NCBI GenBank assembly: GCA_039182515.1
Contig: JBCDCE010000001.1
Coordinates: 1 to 64,000, forward strand
Reading direction: 5' to 3'
Length of the DNA stretch: 64,000 bases
Source: JBCDCE01 sp039182515
Lineage (GTDB): Bacteria > Pseudomonadota > Alphaproteobacteria > Rhodobacterales > Rhodobacteraceae
Part shown: positions 54,895 through 63,851 of the stretch, piece after piece
Position numbering within the stretch: the stretch's first letter is position 1
Layout: every line of letters starts with the position of its first letter
Notes under the pieces: model-generated
The model's database searches: none
Seen by the model: the letters and a program-made list of their open reading frames with translations, nothing else
What the model was told of the DNA's origin: nothing
Program-made: the position numbers and the translations under genes

Positions 54895-55222
54895 TTTTTG
54901 AGCCTGCTCGTTGGCATTTTTATTCTATGCAACACAGTGTAAGGGACGCGGCGCAAAAAGTCTTCTTTTATTGTTGGGGCAGTCTTGGTTAGCGCGCCCG
55001 ATCGTTCGTCCGAAACAACCCGGATCGCCGATGTCCCGAGAAGGCGTAGCGTAACAGGGTTTAAACGATTCAAGTTCAAGGTGGGGCGCTCAAGCAGAGG
55101 GTTAACCCCGGTCTTGAGCAGACTTTTTTTGCTCGCGTTATTTTTAGGGTGCATACTGTGTTTGGCTTTGGTAGAGAGCGCCGAACTGCTTGAGAATACC
55201 GCTTTCTCAAGCCTGAGATTCT
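54895..55222. other. Spacer before tRNA-Leu
   Basis: 328 bp without a supported gene. It should carry the promoters for the divergent Hint gene and the tRNA-Leu/tig pair. TTGCTCGCG near 55129 and TACTGT near 55152 resemble a -35/-10 pair but poorly. Confidence 0.4.
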
Positions 55223-55307
55223 GCGGGTGTGGCGAAATTGGTAGACGCACCAGATTTAGGTTCTGGCGCCGCAAGGCGTGGGGGTTCAAGTCCCTCCACC
55301 CGCACCA
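55223..55307 (+). tRNA. tRNA-Leu (anticodon UAG)
   Basis: Class II cloverleaf of 85 nt. The acceptor stem GCGGGTG pairs with CACCCGC, the anticodon loop TTTAGGT gives UAG, there is a long variable arm (GGCGCCGCAAGGCGT), the T-loop is GTTCAAGTC, and CCA is encoded. The tig gene starts 28 bp later. Confidence 0.97.
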
Positions 55308-55334
55308 TAATAGACGTGAAAAGGACGACGCAAC

Positions 55335-56666
55335 ATGCAGGTCACTGAGACCCTGAACGAAGGCCTCAAGCGCAGCTACGAGATTGTGCTGCCGGCAGCT
55401 GAACTGGCCGAGAAAGTAGACGCCAAGCTCGCTGAGGCGCAGCCCGACGTTGAGATGAAGGGCTTTCGCAAAGGCAAAGTGCCCATGGCGCTTCTCAAAA
55501 AGCAGTTTGGCCCGCGGGTTATGGGCGAAGCCATGCAAGAAACCATCGATGGGGCGATGTCCAAACACTTTGAAGACAGTGGCGATAAACCTGCCGCCCA
55601 GCCAGAGGTCAAAATGACCAATGAAAACTGGAAGGAAGGGGACGATGTTCATGTATCTATGAGCTATGAAAAGCTCCCTGACATCCCTGAGGTGGATCTG
55701 AAGTCCATCGAGCTCGAGCGCCTGGTGGTGAAATCTGATGATGCAGCCGTGGATGAAGCCTTGGCTCAACTGGCCGAAACGGCTCAGAACTTTGAAGACC
55801 GTAAGAAGGGCTCCAAAGCCAAAGACGGCGATCAGGTCACCTTCGACTTTGTTGGCAAGGTGGACGGCGAAGCCTTTGAAGGCGGCTCTGCGGAAGACTA
55901 CCCTCTGGTGCTGGGCTCCAACAGCTTCATTCCTGGCTTTGAAGATCAGCTCTTGGGTGCGAAAGCGGACACCGATGTTGAGATAAACGTCACCTTCCCG
56001 GAAGAGTACCAAGCAGCACACCTCGCGGGCAAATCGGCTGTGTTTGAGTGCAAGATCAAAGCCGTGAAAGCGCCCAAAGCGGCTGAGATCAACGATGAGA
56101 TGGCCAAGCAGTTTGGCGCGGAAGATCTCGCAGCTCTCAAAACGCAAGTGACGGAGCGGTTGGATGCTGAATATGCGGGTGCTGCGCGTCAGGTTATGAA
56201 GCGTGCTTTGCTTGATGCCCTGGATGAAAGGGTCGACTTCGACCTGCCCCCATCGCTTCTAGACGCGGAAGCAGGCCAAATTGCGCATCAGCTTTGGCAC
56301 GAAGAAAACCCAGACGTAGAAGGTCACGATCATCCTGAGATTGAAACTACAGAAGAGCATAAAACTTTGGCAGCGCGCCGTGTGCGTTTAGGGTTGCTGC
56401 TTGCAGAGCTTGGTCAAAAGGCCGAAGTGGAAGTTACAGACGCTGAGATGAGCCAAGCGGTTATGGCGCAGGCGCGCCAGTACCCCGGGCAAGAGCGCGA
56501 GTTCTTTGAATTTGTTCAGCAAAATGCTCAGATGCAGCAACAGCTGCGCGCACCGATCTTTGAAGACAAGGTCATCGACTATATCGTTGAGCTGGCTCAG
56601 GTGAGCGAAAAGGAAGTCACAAAAGATGATCTTCAGAAAGCTGTAGAAGCTCTCGAAGACGCATAG
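55335..56666 (+). CDS. tig: Trigger factor
   Basis: Ribosome-associated chaperone and peptidyl-prolyl isomerase, 443 residues. The N-terminal ribosome-binding signature GFRKGKVPMALLKKQFG is at about residue 43. The FKBP-like domain follows near 160-245 (GDQVTFDFVGKVDGEAFEGG), and the long helical C-terminal arms complete it. ATG 55335 follows AAGGACGACG. Confidence 0.97.
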   Translation: MQVTETLNEGLKRSYEIVLPAAELAEKVDAKLAEAQPDVEMKGFRKGKVPMALLKKQFGPRVMGEAMQETIDGAMSKHFEDSGDKPAAQPEVKMTNENWKEGDDVHVSMSYEKLPDIPEVDLKSIELERLVVKSDDAAVDEALAQLAETAQNFEDRKKGSKAKDGDQVTFDFVGKVDGEAFEGGSAEDYPLVLGSNSFIPGFEDQLLGAKADTDVEINVTFPEEYQAAHLAGKSAVFECKIKAVKAPKAAEINDEMAKQFGAEDLAALKTQVTERLDAEYAGAARQVMKRALLDALDERVDFDLPPSLLDAEAGQIAHQLWHEENPDVEGHDHPEIETTEEHKTLAARRVRLGLLLAELGQKAEVEVTDAEMSQAVMAQARQYPGQEREFFEFVQQNAQMQQQLRAPIFEDKVIDYIVELAQVSEKEVTKDDLQKAVEALEDA

Positions 56667-56676
56667 ACGCTGGTAC

Positions 56677-56717
56677 GGCGCTGTTTTCCTGACGCGGGAG
56701 CGTCAGGAAAAGGCGCC
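56677..56717 (+). terminator. Long hairpin after tig
   Basis: GGCGC and GCGCC enclose TTTTCCTGACGC-GGGA-GCGTCAGGAAAA, a stem of about 16 bp with a GGGA loop, 10 bp past the tig stop. Neither strand has a U-run immediately after it, so it may be a processing or stability structure. Confidence 0.65.
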
Positions 56718-56757
56718 CCGCCCACCGTCCCTCAGACCGGTTCTGAATTTTGGCAAA

Positions 56758-56790
56758 CAAAAAGCCGCGCTCTAAGGCCCGGCTTTTTTG
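56758..56790. terminator. Bidirectional terminator
   Basis: AAAAAGCCG and CGGCTTTTTT arms around a 12-nt loop give an intrinsic terminator between the convergent tig and the 188-residue protein gene. It is the second hairpin in a 100-bp gap. Confidence 0.85.
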
Positions 56791-56810
56791 CGTAAGTGAT
56801 GTCAGTTTGC

Positions 56811-57377
56811 TTAGGCGCGGCGCTTAGACCGGAAGAGTAGCATGTCTTCATAGACCAGCGCTGAGGCGTCTTCTTCGACCTCTGCGGCGTCTTCGACGTC
56901 GACATCCAAGTCCAGATTGTCGAGATCAATGAGCGCACGTCCCATGATCGCGCATTCGCGACGCAAGAGCTTGTCGAAGCTGTCCCGCACGCATGCGCTG
57001 TTGCCATTGAGGTGATCTTGGACCGCCGCTGTGGTCACCTCAAAGCTTGGGAAGTAGGGATCGCCTGTGTGCTGGGCCACGCTCACTGTGAGCGCTTCTG
57101 CATCGTTCCAGGCATTCAAAGCGCGCTCCAGGATCGGCAGCGCGGGCTGCAGATTGGTTGTTTTGCGCGCTTTGGCAATAAACTTAATCAGCATATGGCT
57201 GAGACCGGTGGAGGGGAATTGGTCAAGCCCCTTCATACCCAGCATGTCAGCCAGCAGCAGGAAGTCGTCAATCGATCCAGAGAAGCCATTGACAGCGGAA
57301 TTCACTTCAGCGGCATAGTCACCCAGCGCTTCCAGTGTCTTCCAGTTTGGTCCCCCAGGTGTTCCCATAATCAACAT
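56811..57377 (-). CDS. Protein of unknown function with acidic C-terminal region
   Basis: 188 residues. The central region is helical (FLLLADMLGMKGLDQFP and LPILERALNAWNDAEAL), and residues about 150-172 are acidic (DLDNLDLDVDVEDAAEVEED). Not a recognised family and no signal peptide. Convergent to tig and separated from rplI by about 290 bp. Confidence 0.6.
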   Translation of the reverse strand: MLIMGTPGGPNWKTLEALGDYAAEVNSAVNGFSGSIDDFLLLADMLGMKGLDQFPSTGLSHMLIKFIAKARKTTNLQPALPILERALNAWNDAEALTVSVAQHTGDPYFPSFEVTTAAVQDHLNGNSACVRDSFDKLLRRECAIMGRALIDLDNLDLDVDVEDAAEVEEDASALVYEDMLLFRSKRRA

Positions 57378-57588
57378 GGTTGATCTCTTCCTTCTGTGTG
57401 TGCGGTCAAGGATGAAACTGATTAAGTTTTGTGGCGGAATTGCGCCTAAACAATTAACAATTCATGGAGTTTTTGGGGAAGATTTTTTCCAAAACGGCCC
57501 AGATTCGGCGTGTTTCTGCGCGGTTGTTTACGAATGTGGCCTAATTGTGGCGCAGAGGCCTCAATTTCGCATCTGTCAAACTTAATCG

Positions 57589-57622
57589 CAAAGGCCGCCG
57601 AAAAAATTTCGACGGCCTTTGG
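57589..57622 (-). terminator. Terminator of the rpsF-rpsR-rplI operon
   Basis: AAAGGCCG and CGGCCTTT pair perfectly, with the inner CCGAAA/TTTCGA arms extending the stem. It lies about 50 bp beyond the rplI stop on the minus strand. Confidence 0.75.
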
Positions 57623-57671
57623 CGAGTCTTATTCGGCGCGTCAAAAGCTGATGCGCGGCAAGACGATGAGA

Positions 57672-58301
57672 TCAGGTGGTCTTGTCGTCTGATGCTGCGT
57701 CCTCAGCCGCAGGCGCAGGCGCGCCATCGTCCTCGTCGTCGAGCGCAGCGCTTCCGATATCGTCAAAGAGCTCAGCGATCTCGAACTCTGCTTCCGCTTC
57801 TGCTTCGGCTGACAATTCCTGGATCGACTTACCAGACGCTTGCAGCTCCGCTTCTTCAGGCGACCGCGCCACGTTGATTGTGATGGTGCATTCAACCTCA
57901 GGGTGAAGTCGCACCATAACATCGTGCAAGCCGAGCACTTTGATCGGTGCTGTGAGGGCAACCTGTTTGCGATCAACAGTGAACCCATCCGCTGTGGCGG
58001 CTTCAGCGGCGTCACGTGTGGTGACAGAGCCATAAAGCGCACCTGCGTCAGACGCAGAGCGAATCACAACGAACTGCTGGCCACCCAAGCGATCGGCCAT
58101 CGCATCAGCTTCTTTTTTGGTTTCCAGGTTCTGCGCCTCGAGCTGCGCTTTTTGCGCTTCAAAACCCGCGATGTTGCTTTTGGACGCGGTCAGCGCTTTG
58201 CCTTGTGGCAGAAGATAGTTCCGCGCGTAGCCCGGCTTCACGTCAACAACTTCGCCCATCTGGCCAAGCTTTGCGACACGTTCAAGAAGGATAACTTGCA
58301 T
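57672..58301 (-). CDS. rplI: Ribosomal protein L9
   Basis: 50S protein of 209 residues. MQVILLERVAKLGQMGEVVDVKPGYARNYLLP is the L9 N-terminal domain. The C-terminal region beyond residue 150 is an acidic Ala/Glu-rich extension typical of alphaproteobacteria. Third gene after rpsF and rpsR, 10 bp downstream of the latter. Confidence 0.97.
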   Translation of the reverse strand: MQVILLERVAKLGQMGEVVDVKPGYARNYLLPQGKALTASKSNIAGFEAQKAQLEAQNLETKKEADAMADRLGGQQFVVIRSASDAGALYGSVTTRDAAEAATADGFTVDRKQVALTAPIKVLGLHDVMVRLHPEVECTITINVARSPEEAELQASGKSIQELSAEAEAEAEFEIAELFDDIGSAALDDEDDGAPAPAAEDAASDDKTT

Positions 58302-58311
58302 CGGTTTCTCC

Positions 58312-58539
58312 TTACTTCACAGCATAGGGCAACAGCGCAAGAAAGCGGGCGCGTTTGATGGCGCGGGCCAGTTCGCGTTGCTTCTTAGCAGAGACGGCAG
58401 TGATGCGGCTGGGCACGATCTTACCGCGCTCGGAAATATAGCGCTGCAACAAGCGTGTGTCTTTGTAGTCGATCTTCGGCGCGTTGTCGCCCGAGAAAGG
58501 GCAGACCTTGCGGCGGCGGAAAAAGGGTTTAGTCGCCAT
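58312..58539 (-). CDS. rpsR: Ribosomal protein S18
   Basis: 30S protein of 75 residues. PFFRRRKVCPFSGDNAP and the IDYKDTRLLQRYISERGKIVPSRITAVSAKKQRELARAIKRARFLALLPY core are diagnostic. Lies between rpsF (3 bp) and rplI (10 bp). Confidence 0.97.
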   Translation of the reverse strand: MATKPFFRRRKVCPFSGDNAPKIDYKDTRLLQRYISERGKIVPSRITAVSAKKQRELARAIKRARFLALLPYAVK

Positions 58540-58542
58540 GGG

Positions 58543-58914
58543 TTAGTCCCTCTCTTGGCGGCGTTCACGGCGATCGCCGCGGTCCCGCTCATCACGTTTC
58601 TGCATTTGTACGGAAGGGCCTTCGGCGTGTTCATCAACTTTAATCGTGAGAACGCGCATAACATCTTCATGCAGGCGCATCAGGCGTTCCATCTCCTGAA
58701 CAGCCGGTGCCGGTGCATCGGATTTCAGGAAGGCGTAGTGGCCTTTGCGGTTTTTGTTGATTTTGTAGGCCATCGTTTTGACGCCCCAATATTCTTGCTC
58801 GACCATCTTGCCACCATTGTCCGCAAGGACGGTGCCGAAATGTTCAATGAGGCCTTCAGCTTGCGTGTTCGACAGGTCTTGTCGCGCAATAAAGACATGC
58901 TCGTAAAGCGGCAT
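58543..58914 (-). CDS. rpsF: Ribosomal protein S6
   Basis: 30S protein of 123 residues. MPLYEHVFIARQDLS begins at ATG 58914; the 20 extra in-frame residues upstream are not conserved. AYKINKNRKGHYAFL is the core. The charged C-terminal tail KRDERDRGDRRERRQERD is an alphaproteobacterial feature. First gene of the operon. Confidence 0.97.
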   Translation of the reverse strand: MPLYEHVFIARQDLSNTQAEGLIEHFGTVLADNGGKMVEQEYWGVKTMAYKINKNRKGHYAFLKSDAPAPAVQEMERLMRLHEDVMRVLTIKVDEHAEGPSVQMQKRDERDRGDRRERRQERD

Positions 58915-59325
58915 GTGTATCTCCATTTTCAAGCGGCCTTCAAAGGATGGGCTTAAGTGTCGTCTCCCATCCACGAGAGGGGCCGCGGTCGATATTTTTG
59001 ACGACAGAGCCTGCAGTTAGCTGAGTTCAGCCTTTGAGGCAAGCGTTCTAAGAGAGGTGAATGGGCTTTTGACGGTTAGAGGAGAGGTTCTGCGGTAAAT
59101 GCAACCTATTGGTGTAAATCTGCAAACAGTTGATACACTTTTTGGCTGATTTGGTGGTTTTTCGGTCATCCCTGACACGAAGTTGCCAGAAACTGGCGAA
59201 AACTGCCCCCTTCTTGTTGCGCAAATGCCTTTGAGTTTTCCAAGGCTCTCCCCGTTAACGCCTCAGTTTTTAGTCAAATTAGCGCCAACCAATAAAAAAT
59301 TCGCTGCACCAACCGAAAGATACAC
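58915..59325. other. Spacer upstream of rpsF
   Basis: 411 bp without a supported gene, between divergent rpsF and the membrane protein at 59326. Several T/A-rich tracts (for example TTGATACACTTTTTGG at 59129-59144) could hold promoters; no operator or RNA structure stands out. Confidence 0.5.
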
Positions 59326-59889
59326 ATGACCTTTGCAAAGCACACGAGCCAATTTCTCGCGCCTGCTGACGGCAATCGCGCAAGCACACTCGAGGTCTGC
59401 GAAACGCCTTGGGGCTATGTCTTGCGGGACGCAGAGACCGAAGACAGCAGTTTTGCGATGCGGGTTGTGTCTGGTGCGGCAGGCGCAAGCGCCTTGCTCT
59501 TTGCGGCCCTCATTTCAGCCATGCCAGGATTTGCAGACTTGGGGCTAAAGCTTGGATTTGCACTGCTACTGTGCAGCATTGGTATTCTGCTTGTGCGCTT
59601 TGCGCGTCAGCCTGGAACGATTGAAACCGAAATCGACTTTGACCGCGAAGAAATTCGTGTGGTGAGCCAAACCAAAGCGCGTACACGCCGCCGGGTTTTG
59701 GCCAGCACGCGGATGCACAACATCAAAGAATATGTGCTTGCCCGCACCGATGAGGGCTCTTGTTTGGCCTTTCGCGAATACACCGATCAAGAGTTGGAAG
59801 TGCTGGCCATTGGCAACATTCTTACGTTGGCCCGTCTCAAGGCGCGGCTCGAAGATGTGCGCCTCAACCCACATCTCGCGCAAATTTGA
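59326..59889 (+). CDS. Membrane protein of unknown function
   Basis: 187 residues with two predicted membrane helices (about 43-62 and 68-90) followed by a cytosolic basic region, EIDFDREEIRVVSQTKARTRRRVL. No family recognised. ATG 59326 follows CCGAAAGATACAC, a weak ribosome site. Confidence 0.65.
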   Translation: MTFAKHTSQFLAPADGNRASTLEVCETPWGYVLRDAETEDSSFAMRVVSGAAGASALLFAALISAMPGFADLGLKLGFALLLCSIGILLVRFARQPGTIETEIDFDREEIRVVSQTKARTRRRVLASTRMHNIKEYVLARTDEGSCLAFREYTDQELEVLAIGNILTLARLKARLEDVRLNPHLAQI

Positions 59890-59976
59890 ACATGTAGTGT
59901 TTGCTGCCTGCAGTTGAAAATACAGCTTTTCGAGCGATGTTGGGATCCAGGTATACACCTCGAAAAGGATCCCGTC

Positions 59977-60549
59977 ATGAAATCTCTTATTGCCGCTTTG
60001 GCACTCACATGTGCCGCGACAACAGCCTTTGCCGCGCCTGAAAAATACACGTTGGACGCAAGCCACAGTCAGGTTTTGTTTAGCTATAACCACCTCGGCT
60101 TCTCCACGACCTACAACATGTTTTCAGGCTTTGAAGGCGAGATCATGTTCGACCAGGAGAACCCTGCAAACTCCAGCGTGAGCGTGACGATGCCGACCAA
60201 AAGCATGTTCACAGGTTGGGAAGCGCGCTACGGGCACTTTATGTCGCCTGGGCTGTTGAATGCGACCGACGAGAGCATGATCACCTTCACATCCACCGGA
60301 ATCGAAGTCACCGGCGAAGACACTGCGTTGATCACTGGCGATTTGACGATCAACGATGTGACCAAATCGGTTGTGCTCGACGCCAAGCTCAATGCTGTTG
60401 GCACACACCCTCAAGCGCAAAAACTTTGGGCGGGCTTTGATGCAACAACAAAGCTCATGCGGTCTGACTTTGGCTTGGGGCTTGCGGCACCCTTCGTCTC
60501 TGACGAGCTTGACGTGCGCATCTCAATCGAGGCGGAAAAGGCTCAGTAA
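59977..60549 (+). CDS. YceI family periplasmic protein
   Basis: 190-residue lipocalin-like YceI protein with a signal peptide (about 1-19, ending AFAAP). The mature part starts YTLDASHSQVLFSYNHLGFSTT, the family hallmark, followed by TGDLTINDVTKSVVLDAKL. Binds isoprenoid-like ligands in related proteins. ATG 59977 follows AAAAGGA. Confidence 0.93.
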   Translation: MKSLIAALALTCAATTAFAAPEKYTLDASHSQVLFSYNHLGFSTTYNMFSGFEGEIMFDQENPANSSVSVTMPTKSMFTGWEARYGHFMSPGLLNATDESMITFTSTGIEVTGEDTALITGDLTINDVTKSVVLDAKLNAVGTHPQAQKLWAGFDATTKLMRSDFGLGLAAPFVSDELDVRISIEAEKAQ

Positions 60550-60591
60550 GGCCGGGCTGAAGTCGTAATCCAAAACCACTGCAAGTTTTGT

Positions 60592-60621
60592 AAGGCGCGT
60601 CCTCCGGGGCGCGCCTTTTTT
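60592..60621 (+). terminator. Terminator of yceI
   Basis: AAGGCGCG and CGCGCCTT arms around TCCTCCGGGG, then TTTTTT. It lies 43 bp past the stop at 60549. Confidence 0.9.
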
Positions 60622-60832
60622 GTGCAAAAGGGCACCGCAATCGTTATCCAGTTGTTACATCTGACCTGCTATGGATCGCTGTGAGGCGCTGGATTTAGTA
60701 GGGGTTGCACCCTTTCAAACGCCATATATAGTTTTCGTAGGGCGGAGACGTCGTATTGAGTGAGTCTCCTGGTCCATTGATGAGCCCTTTGGTGGGCGCC
60801 CGTGGGATAGTGGGAATTGGAGCGGTACTATT

Positions 60833-61417
60833 ATGAACGGCGAGTTTCGAACAAGCTTTGTGCGTGAACCAAACAATCTCAGGCATAACCCTGCTTTGGT
60901 GCTCAACGCAGATTACCGGCCTTTGTCTTATTACCCTCTCTCGCTGTGGCCCTGGCAAGAGGCGGTTAAGGCCGCATGGTTGGAACGGGTCGATATTGTT
61001 GCGGAATATGATGACTATGTCAGTTCGCCCTCAACCCGAATAAAAATACCCTCGGTCGTTGTGCTCAAAGACTATGTCAGACCTCAAAAGCGCGTGGCCT
61101 TCACGCGCTTTAATTTATTTTTGAGGGACGAATTTCAGTGCCAATACTGCGGCGCCAAAGGAGACTTGACCTTTGACCACGTTGTTCCACGCTCTCGTGG
61201 CGGGGTAACAAGCTGGGAGAATGTCGTGGCAGCCTGCTCGAAGTGCAATCTGCGCAAGGGCTCAAGATCTTTACGCCAGTCTGGATTGGCACTGCGCAAA
61301 CCGCCTCGGCAGCCCGTGTCCGAAGAGTTGCGCAACATGGGCCGAAAGTTTCCGCCCAACCATTTGCACGAAAGTTGGATGGATTTTCTGTATTGGGACG
61401 CAGAATTGGAGGCCTAG
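60833..61417 (+). CDS. HNH endonuclease
   Basis: A 194-residue protein with a C-terminal HNH domain: CQYCGAKGDLTFDHVVPRSRGG, then NVVAACSKCNLRKGSRS. The two CXXC pairs bind structural zinc and His is in the FDH motif. Such stand-alone HNH genes are common in roseobacters and are not linked to any phage here. Function unclear. Confidence 0.9.
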   Translation: MNGEFRTSFVREPNNLRHNPALVLNADYRPLSYYPLSLWPWQEAVKAAWLERVDIVAEYDDYVSSPSTRIKIPSVVVLKDYVRPQKRVAFTRFNLFLRDEFQCQYCGAKGDLTFDHVVPRSRGGVTSWENVVAACSKCNLRKGSRSLRQSGLALRKPPRQPVSEELRNMGRKFPPNHLHESWMDFLYWDAELEA

Positions 61418-61607
61418 GTAGGCAAAAAGTGGCTAAGGTCTTGTTGGGACTGAGTTTTGCCGCACGAGCGGCGCTAGACACAGATTGGGGCGCCTGCTAG
61501 GACGGGCAAAGTGTTAGCGGTAACGGCGGCAAAAGAAAAACGGCGACAACATCACATCCGTTTTTATAAGCTCCGTTCAGCCAGCCCCACTGTTGGAAGG
61601 AAAATAT

Positions 61608-63062
61608 ATGGTCTCCCGCGTTATACCAGTTGAAGACTTTGATCTCGTCATCATCGGAGCCACGGGAGATCTGGCGCGTCGCAAAATTCTGCCTGGGCTT
61701 TTTCGTCGGTTTCGCTCAGGTCAAATGCCGGCGGGTGCGCGCATCATTGGGGCCGCAAGATCTGAGTTAGATCACGACGGCTTTCGAAGCCTTGTAAAAG
61801 AGGCGATCTCTGAGTTCGGTAAGCCAAATGCTGCAAAGTCCAAAGAACTGGACGCGTTTTTGAAGAGTTTGCACTACGTCACACTTGATGCGCGCGGTGA
61901 AGGGGGATGGCCTGAGCTGGACGGGCTGCTGCGCCAGAACGTCGTCCGCGCCTTTTATTTCTCTGTTGGGCCAGGGCTCTTTGGGGATTTGGCACAGCGT
62001 ATTGATCAGCACGGTCTGGCAGATGCAAGCACGAGGATCGTTGTCGAAAAGCCCTTTGGGCGCAATCTTGAAAGCGCCCAAGCCCTGAATGCCGATTTGG
62101 CATCCCACTTTAAAGAGAACCAGATTTACCGCATCGATCACTACTTAGGCAAAGAAACGGTGCAGAACCTCATGGCGGTGCGCTTTGGCAATGTGCTTTT
62201 TGAGCCTTTGTGGAACAGTCAATATGTTGATCACATCCAGATCACAGTGGCCGAGACTGTGGGAGTCGGCGGGCGCGGGGGCTATTATGATAAGTCCGGT
62301 GCCATGCGCGATATGGTACAAAATCACCTTATGCAACTTTTGTGCCTGATTGCGATGGAACCCCCGTCGAAATTTGATCCTGACGCCGTTCGCGACGAAA
62401 AGCTCAAAGTGATCCGCGCGCTCAACGACGTGGCCCCCCATGAGATTGTGCGCGGCCAATATGACGCCACAAATGAGCTTTTAAGCTACCGCGACGACGC
62501 TGAAAATCCGAAGTCCTTCACCGAAAGCTTCATTGCCATGAAGGTGGGTATTTCCAACTGGCGATGGGCAAGCACGCCGTTTTATCTGCGCACCGGCAAA
62601 CGCATGAAGGCCCGAAGCTCTGAGATTGTGGTGGTGTTCAAAGACCTGCCGCATTCGATCTTTGGAGAAGCCGACACAAACCACCGAAATGTTTTGGCCA
62701 TTCAGCTGCAACCCAATGAAGGCATGACGCTCGACGTGACGATCAAGGAGCCGGGCCCGGGCGGGATGCGTCTTGTCGACGTGCCGCTCGATATGACCTT
62801 TGCCGAGGCCCTTGGGCCCGATGCAGAGGAGGTGCCGGACGCCTACGAGAGGCTGATCATGGATGTGATCCGGGGTAACCAAACTCTCTTTATGCGGGGC
62901 GATGAAGTGGAAGCCGCTTGGGCCTGGACGGATCCAATTATTGAGGCTTGGCAACAGCGCAGCGATGTGCCGAAACCCTATGATACTGGCTCCACAGGGC
63001 CTGAAGATAGCCTAATGCTGATGCACCGCGACGGACGTCGTTGGCGCGACCTACGTGCGTAG
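61608..63062 (+). CDS. zwf: Glucose-6-phosphate 1-dehydrogenase
   Basis: Oxidises glucose-6-phosphate to 6-phosphoglucono-lactone with NAD(P)+. 484 residues. Coenzyme motif IIGATGDLARRKILPG near 16; the substrate/catalytic signature RIDHYLGKETVQNL is near 180. ATG 61608 follows GGAAGGA. Head of zwf-pgl-pgi, which feeds the Entner-Doudoroff or pentose phosphate route. Confidence 0.97.
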   Translation: MVSRVIPVEDFDLVIIGATGDLARRKILPGLFRRFRSGQMPAGARIIGAARSELDHDGFRSLVKEAISEFGKPNAAKSKELDAFLKSLHYVTLDARGEGGWPELDGLLRQNVVRAFYFSVGPGLFGDLAQRIDQHGLADASTRIVVEKPFGRNLESAQALNADLASHFKENQIYRIDHYLGKETVQNLMAVRFGNVLFEPLWNSQYVDHIQITVAETVGVGGRGGYYDKSGAMRDMVQNHLMQLLCLIAMEPPSKFDPDAVRDEKLKVIRALNDVAPHEIVRGQYDATNELLSYRDDAENPKSFTESFIAMKVGISNWRWASTPFYLRTGKRMKARSSEIVVVFKDLPHSIFGEADTNHRNVLAIQLQPNEGMTLDVTIKEPGPGGMRLVDVPLDMTFAEALGPDAEEVPDAYERLIMDVIRGNQTLFMRGDEVEAAWAWTDPIIEAWQQRSDVPKPYDTGSTGPEDSLMLMHRDGRRWRDLRA

Positions 63063-63157
63063 TTCACGACTTAGGGTTGCACAAGCCCCTGGGAAAGCTG
63101 CACAATGGAGGCAGCTGAGGGTGCAAACCTAAAAGCCAAGAAAGCGGATTGAGACAA

Positions 63158-63829
63158 ATGGACCTGAAGACTTACCCGGATCGGGACGTCATGATGCTCG
63201 AATTGGCCAATGTCTTGGCAGGCGAGATCAGAACGCATTTGTCTCAACACCCCTGGACCAGCTTTGCCGTGCCGGGAGGCACGACGCCCGGTCCGATCTT
63301 TGATGCCATATGTGGCGCTGACTTAGCCTGGGACCGGGTGCATGTGATGCTGACAGACGAACGCTGGGTGCCTGAAACCTCGGACCGGTCAAACACTGGG
63401 CTTCTGCGCGCGCGGCTCTTTCAAGACAAAGCGAAGGCCGCGCAATTTGTCCCCTTTTTCACAGGGGACGACGCGCCCGAGCCCGCTCTGCCTGAACTGG
63501 ATAAAACGCTCGCAGATGTGACGCCTCTTTCCATCCTTTTGCTTGGAATGGGCGCGGATATGCACACAGCCTCATTATTTCCTGGCGCAGAAGGCCTCAA
63601 CGAGGCCTTGGCTGCGGATGCGCCCAACCTGTTGGCCGTTCGGGGTGGTAATGCGCCCGAGCCGCGCGTAACACTCACAGCGCCGGTTTTGATGGGCGCC
63701 TTGAGCACGCATGTGGTTATAACTGGGAGCGAAAAGCGCGCCGCTCTCGAAAAGGCCGCTGGGCTTGGAGTTCAAGAGGCTCCCATAAATCTTGTATTGC
63801 CGCGCGCAACGGTGCATTGGGCCGAATAG
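63158..63829 (+). CDS. pgl: 6-phosphogluconolactonase
   Basis: Hydrolyses the lactone made by zwf. 223 residues of the NagB/GNPDA-like family. FAVPGGTTPGPIFDAI, VMLTDERWVPETSDRSNTGL and ILLLGMGADMHTASLFPGA are conserved. ATG 63158 follows AAAGCGGA; a TTG nine bases upstream is less likely. Confidence 0.95.
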   Translation: MDLKTYPDRDVMMLELANVLAGEIRTHLSQHPWTSFAVPGGTTPGPIFDAICGADLAWDRVHVMLTDERWVPETSDRSNTGLLRARLFQDKAKAAQFVPFFTGDDAPEPALPELDKTLADVTPLSILLLGMGADMHTASLFPGAEGLNEALAADAPNLLAVRGGNAPEPRVTLTAPVLMGALSTHVVITGSEKRAALEKAAGLGVQEAPINLVLPRATVHWAE

Positions 63830-63851
63830 AGTTTGTTAAGGAGTTTGAGTG

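Noticed and set aside
54891..56147. 418-residue open frame opposite tig and tRNA-Leu
   Set aside because: Runs antisense through the tRNA and trigger factor; no family resemblance.
60833..61417. HNH gene as part of a mobile element or intron
   Set aside because: No flanking repeats, intron structure or phage genes are visible around it.
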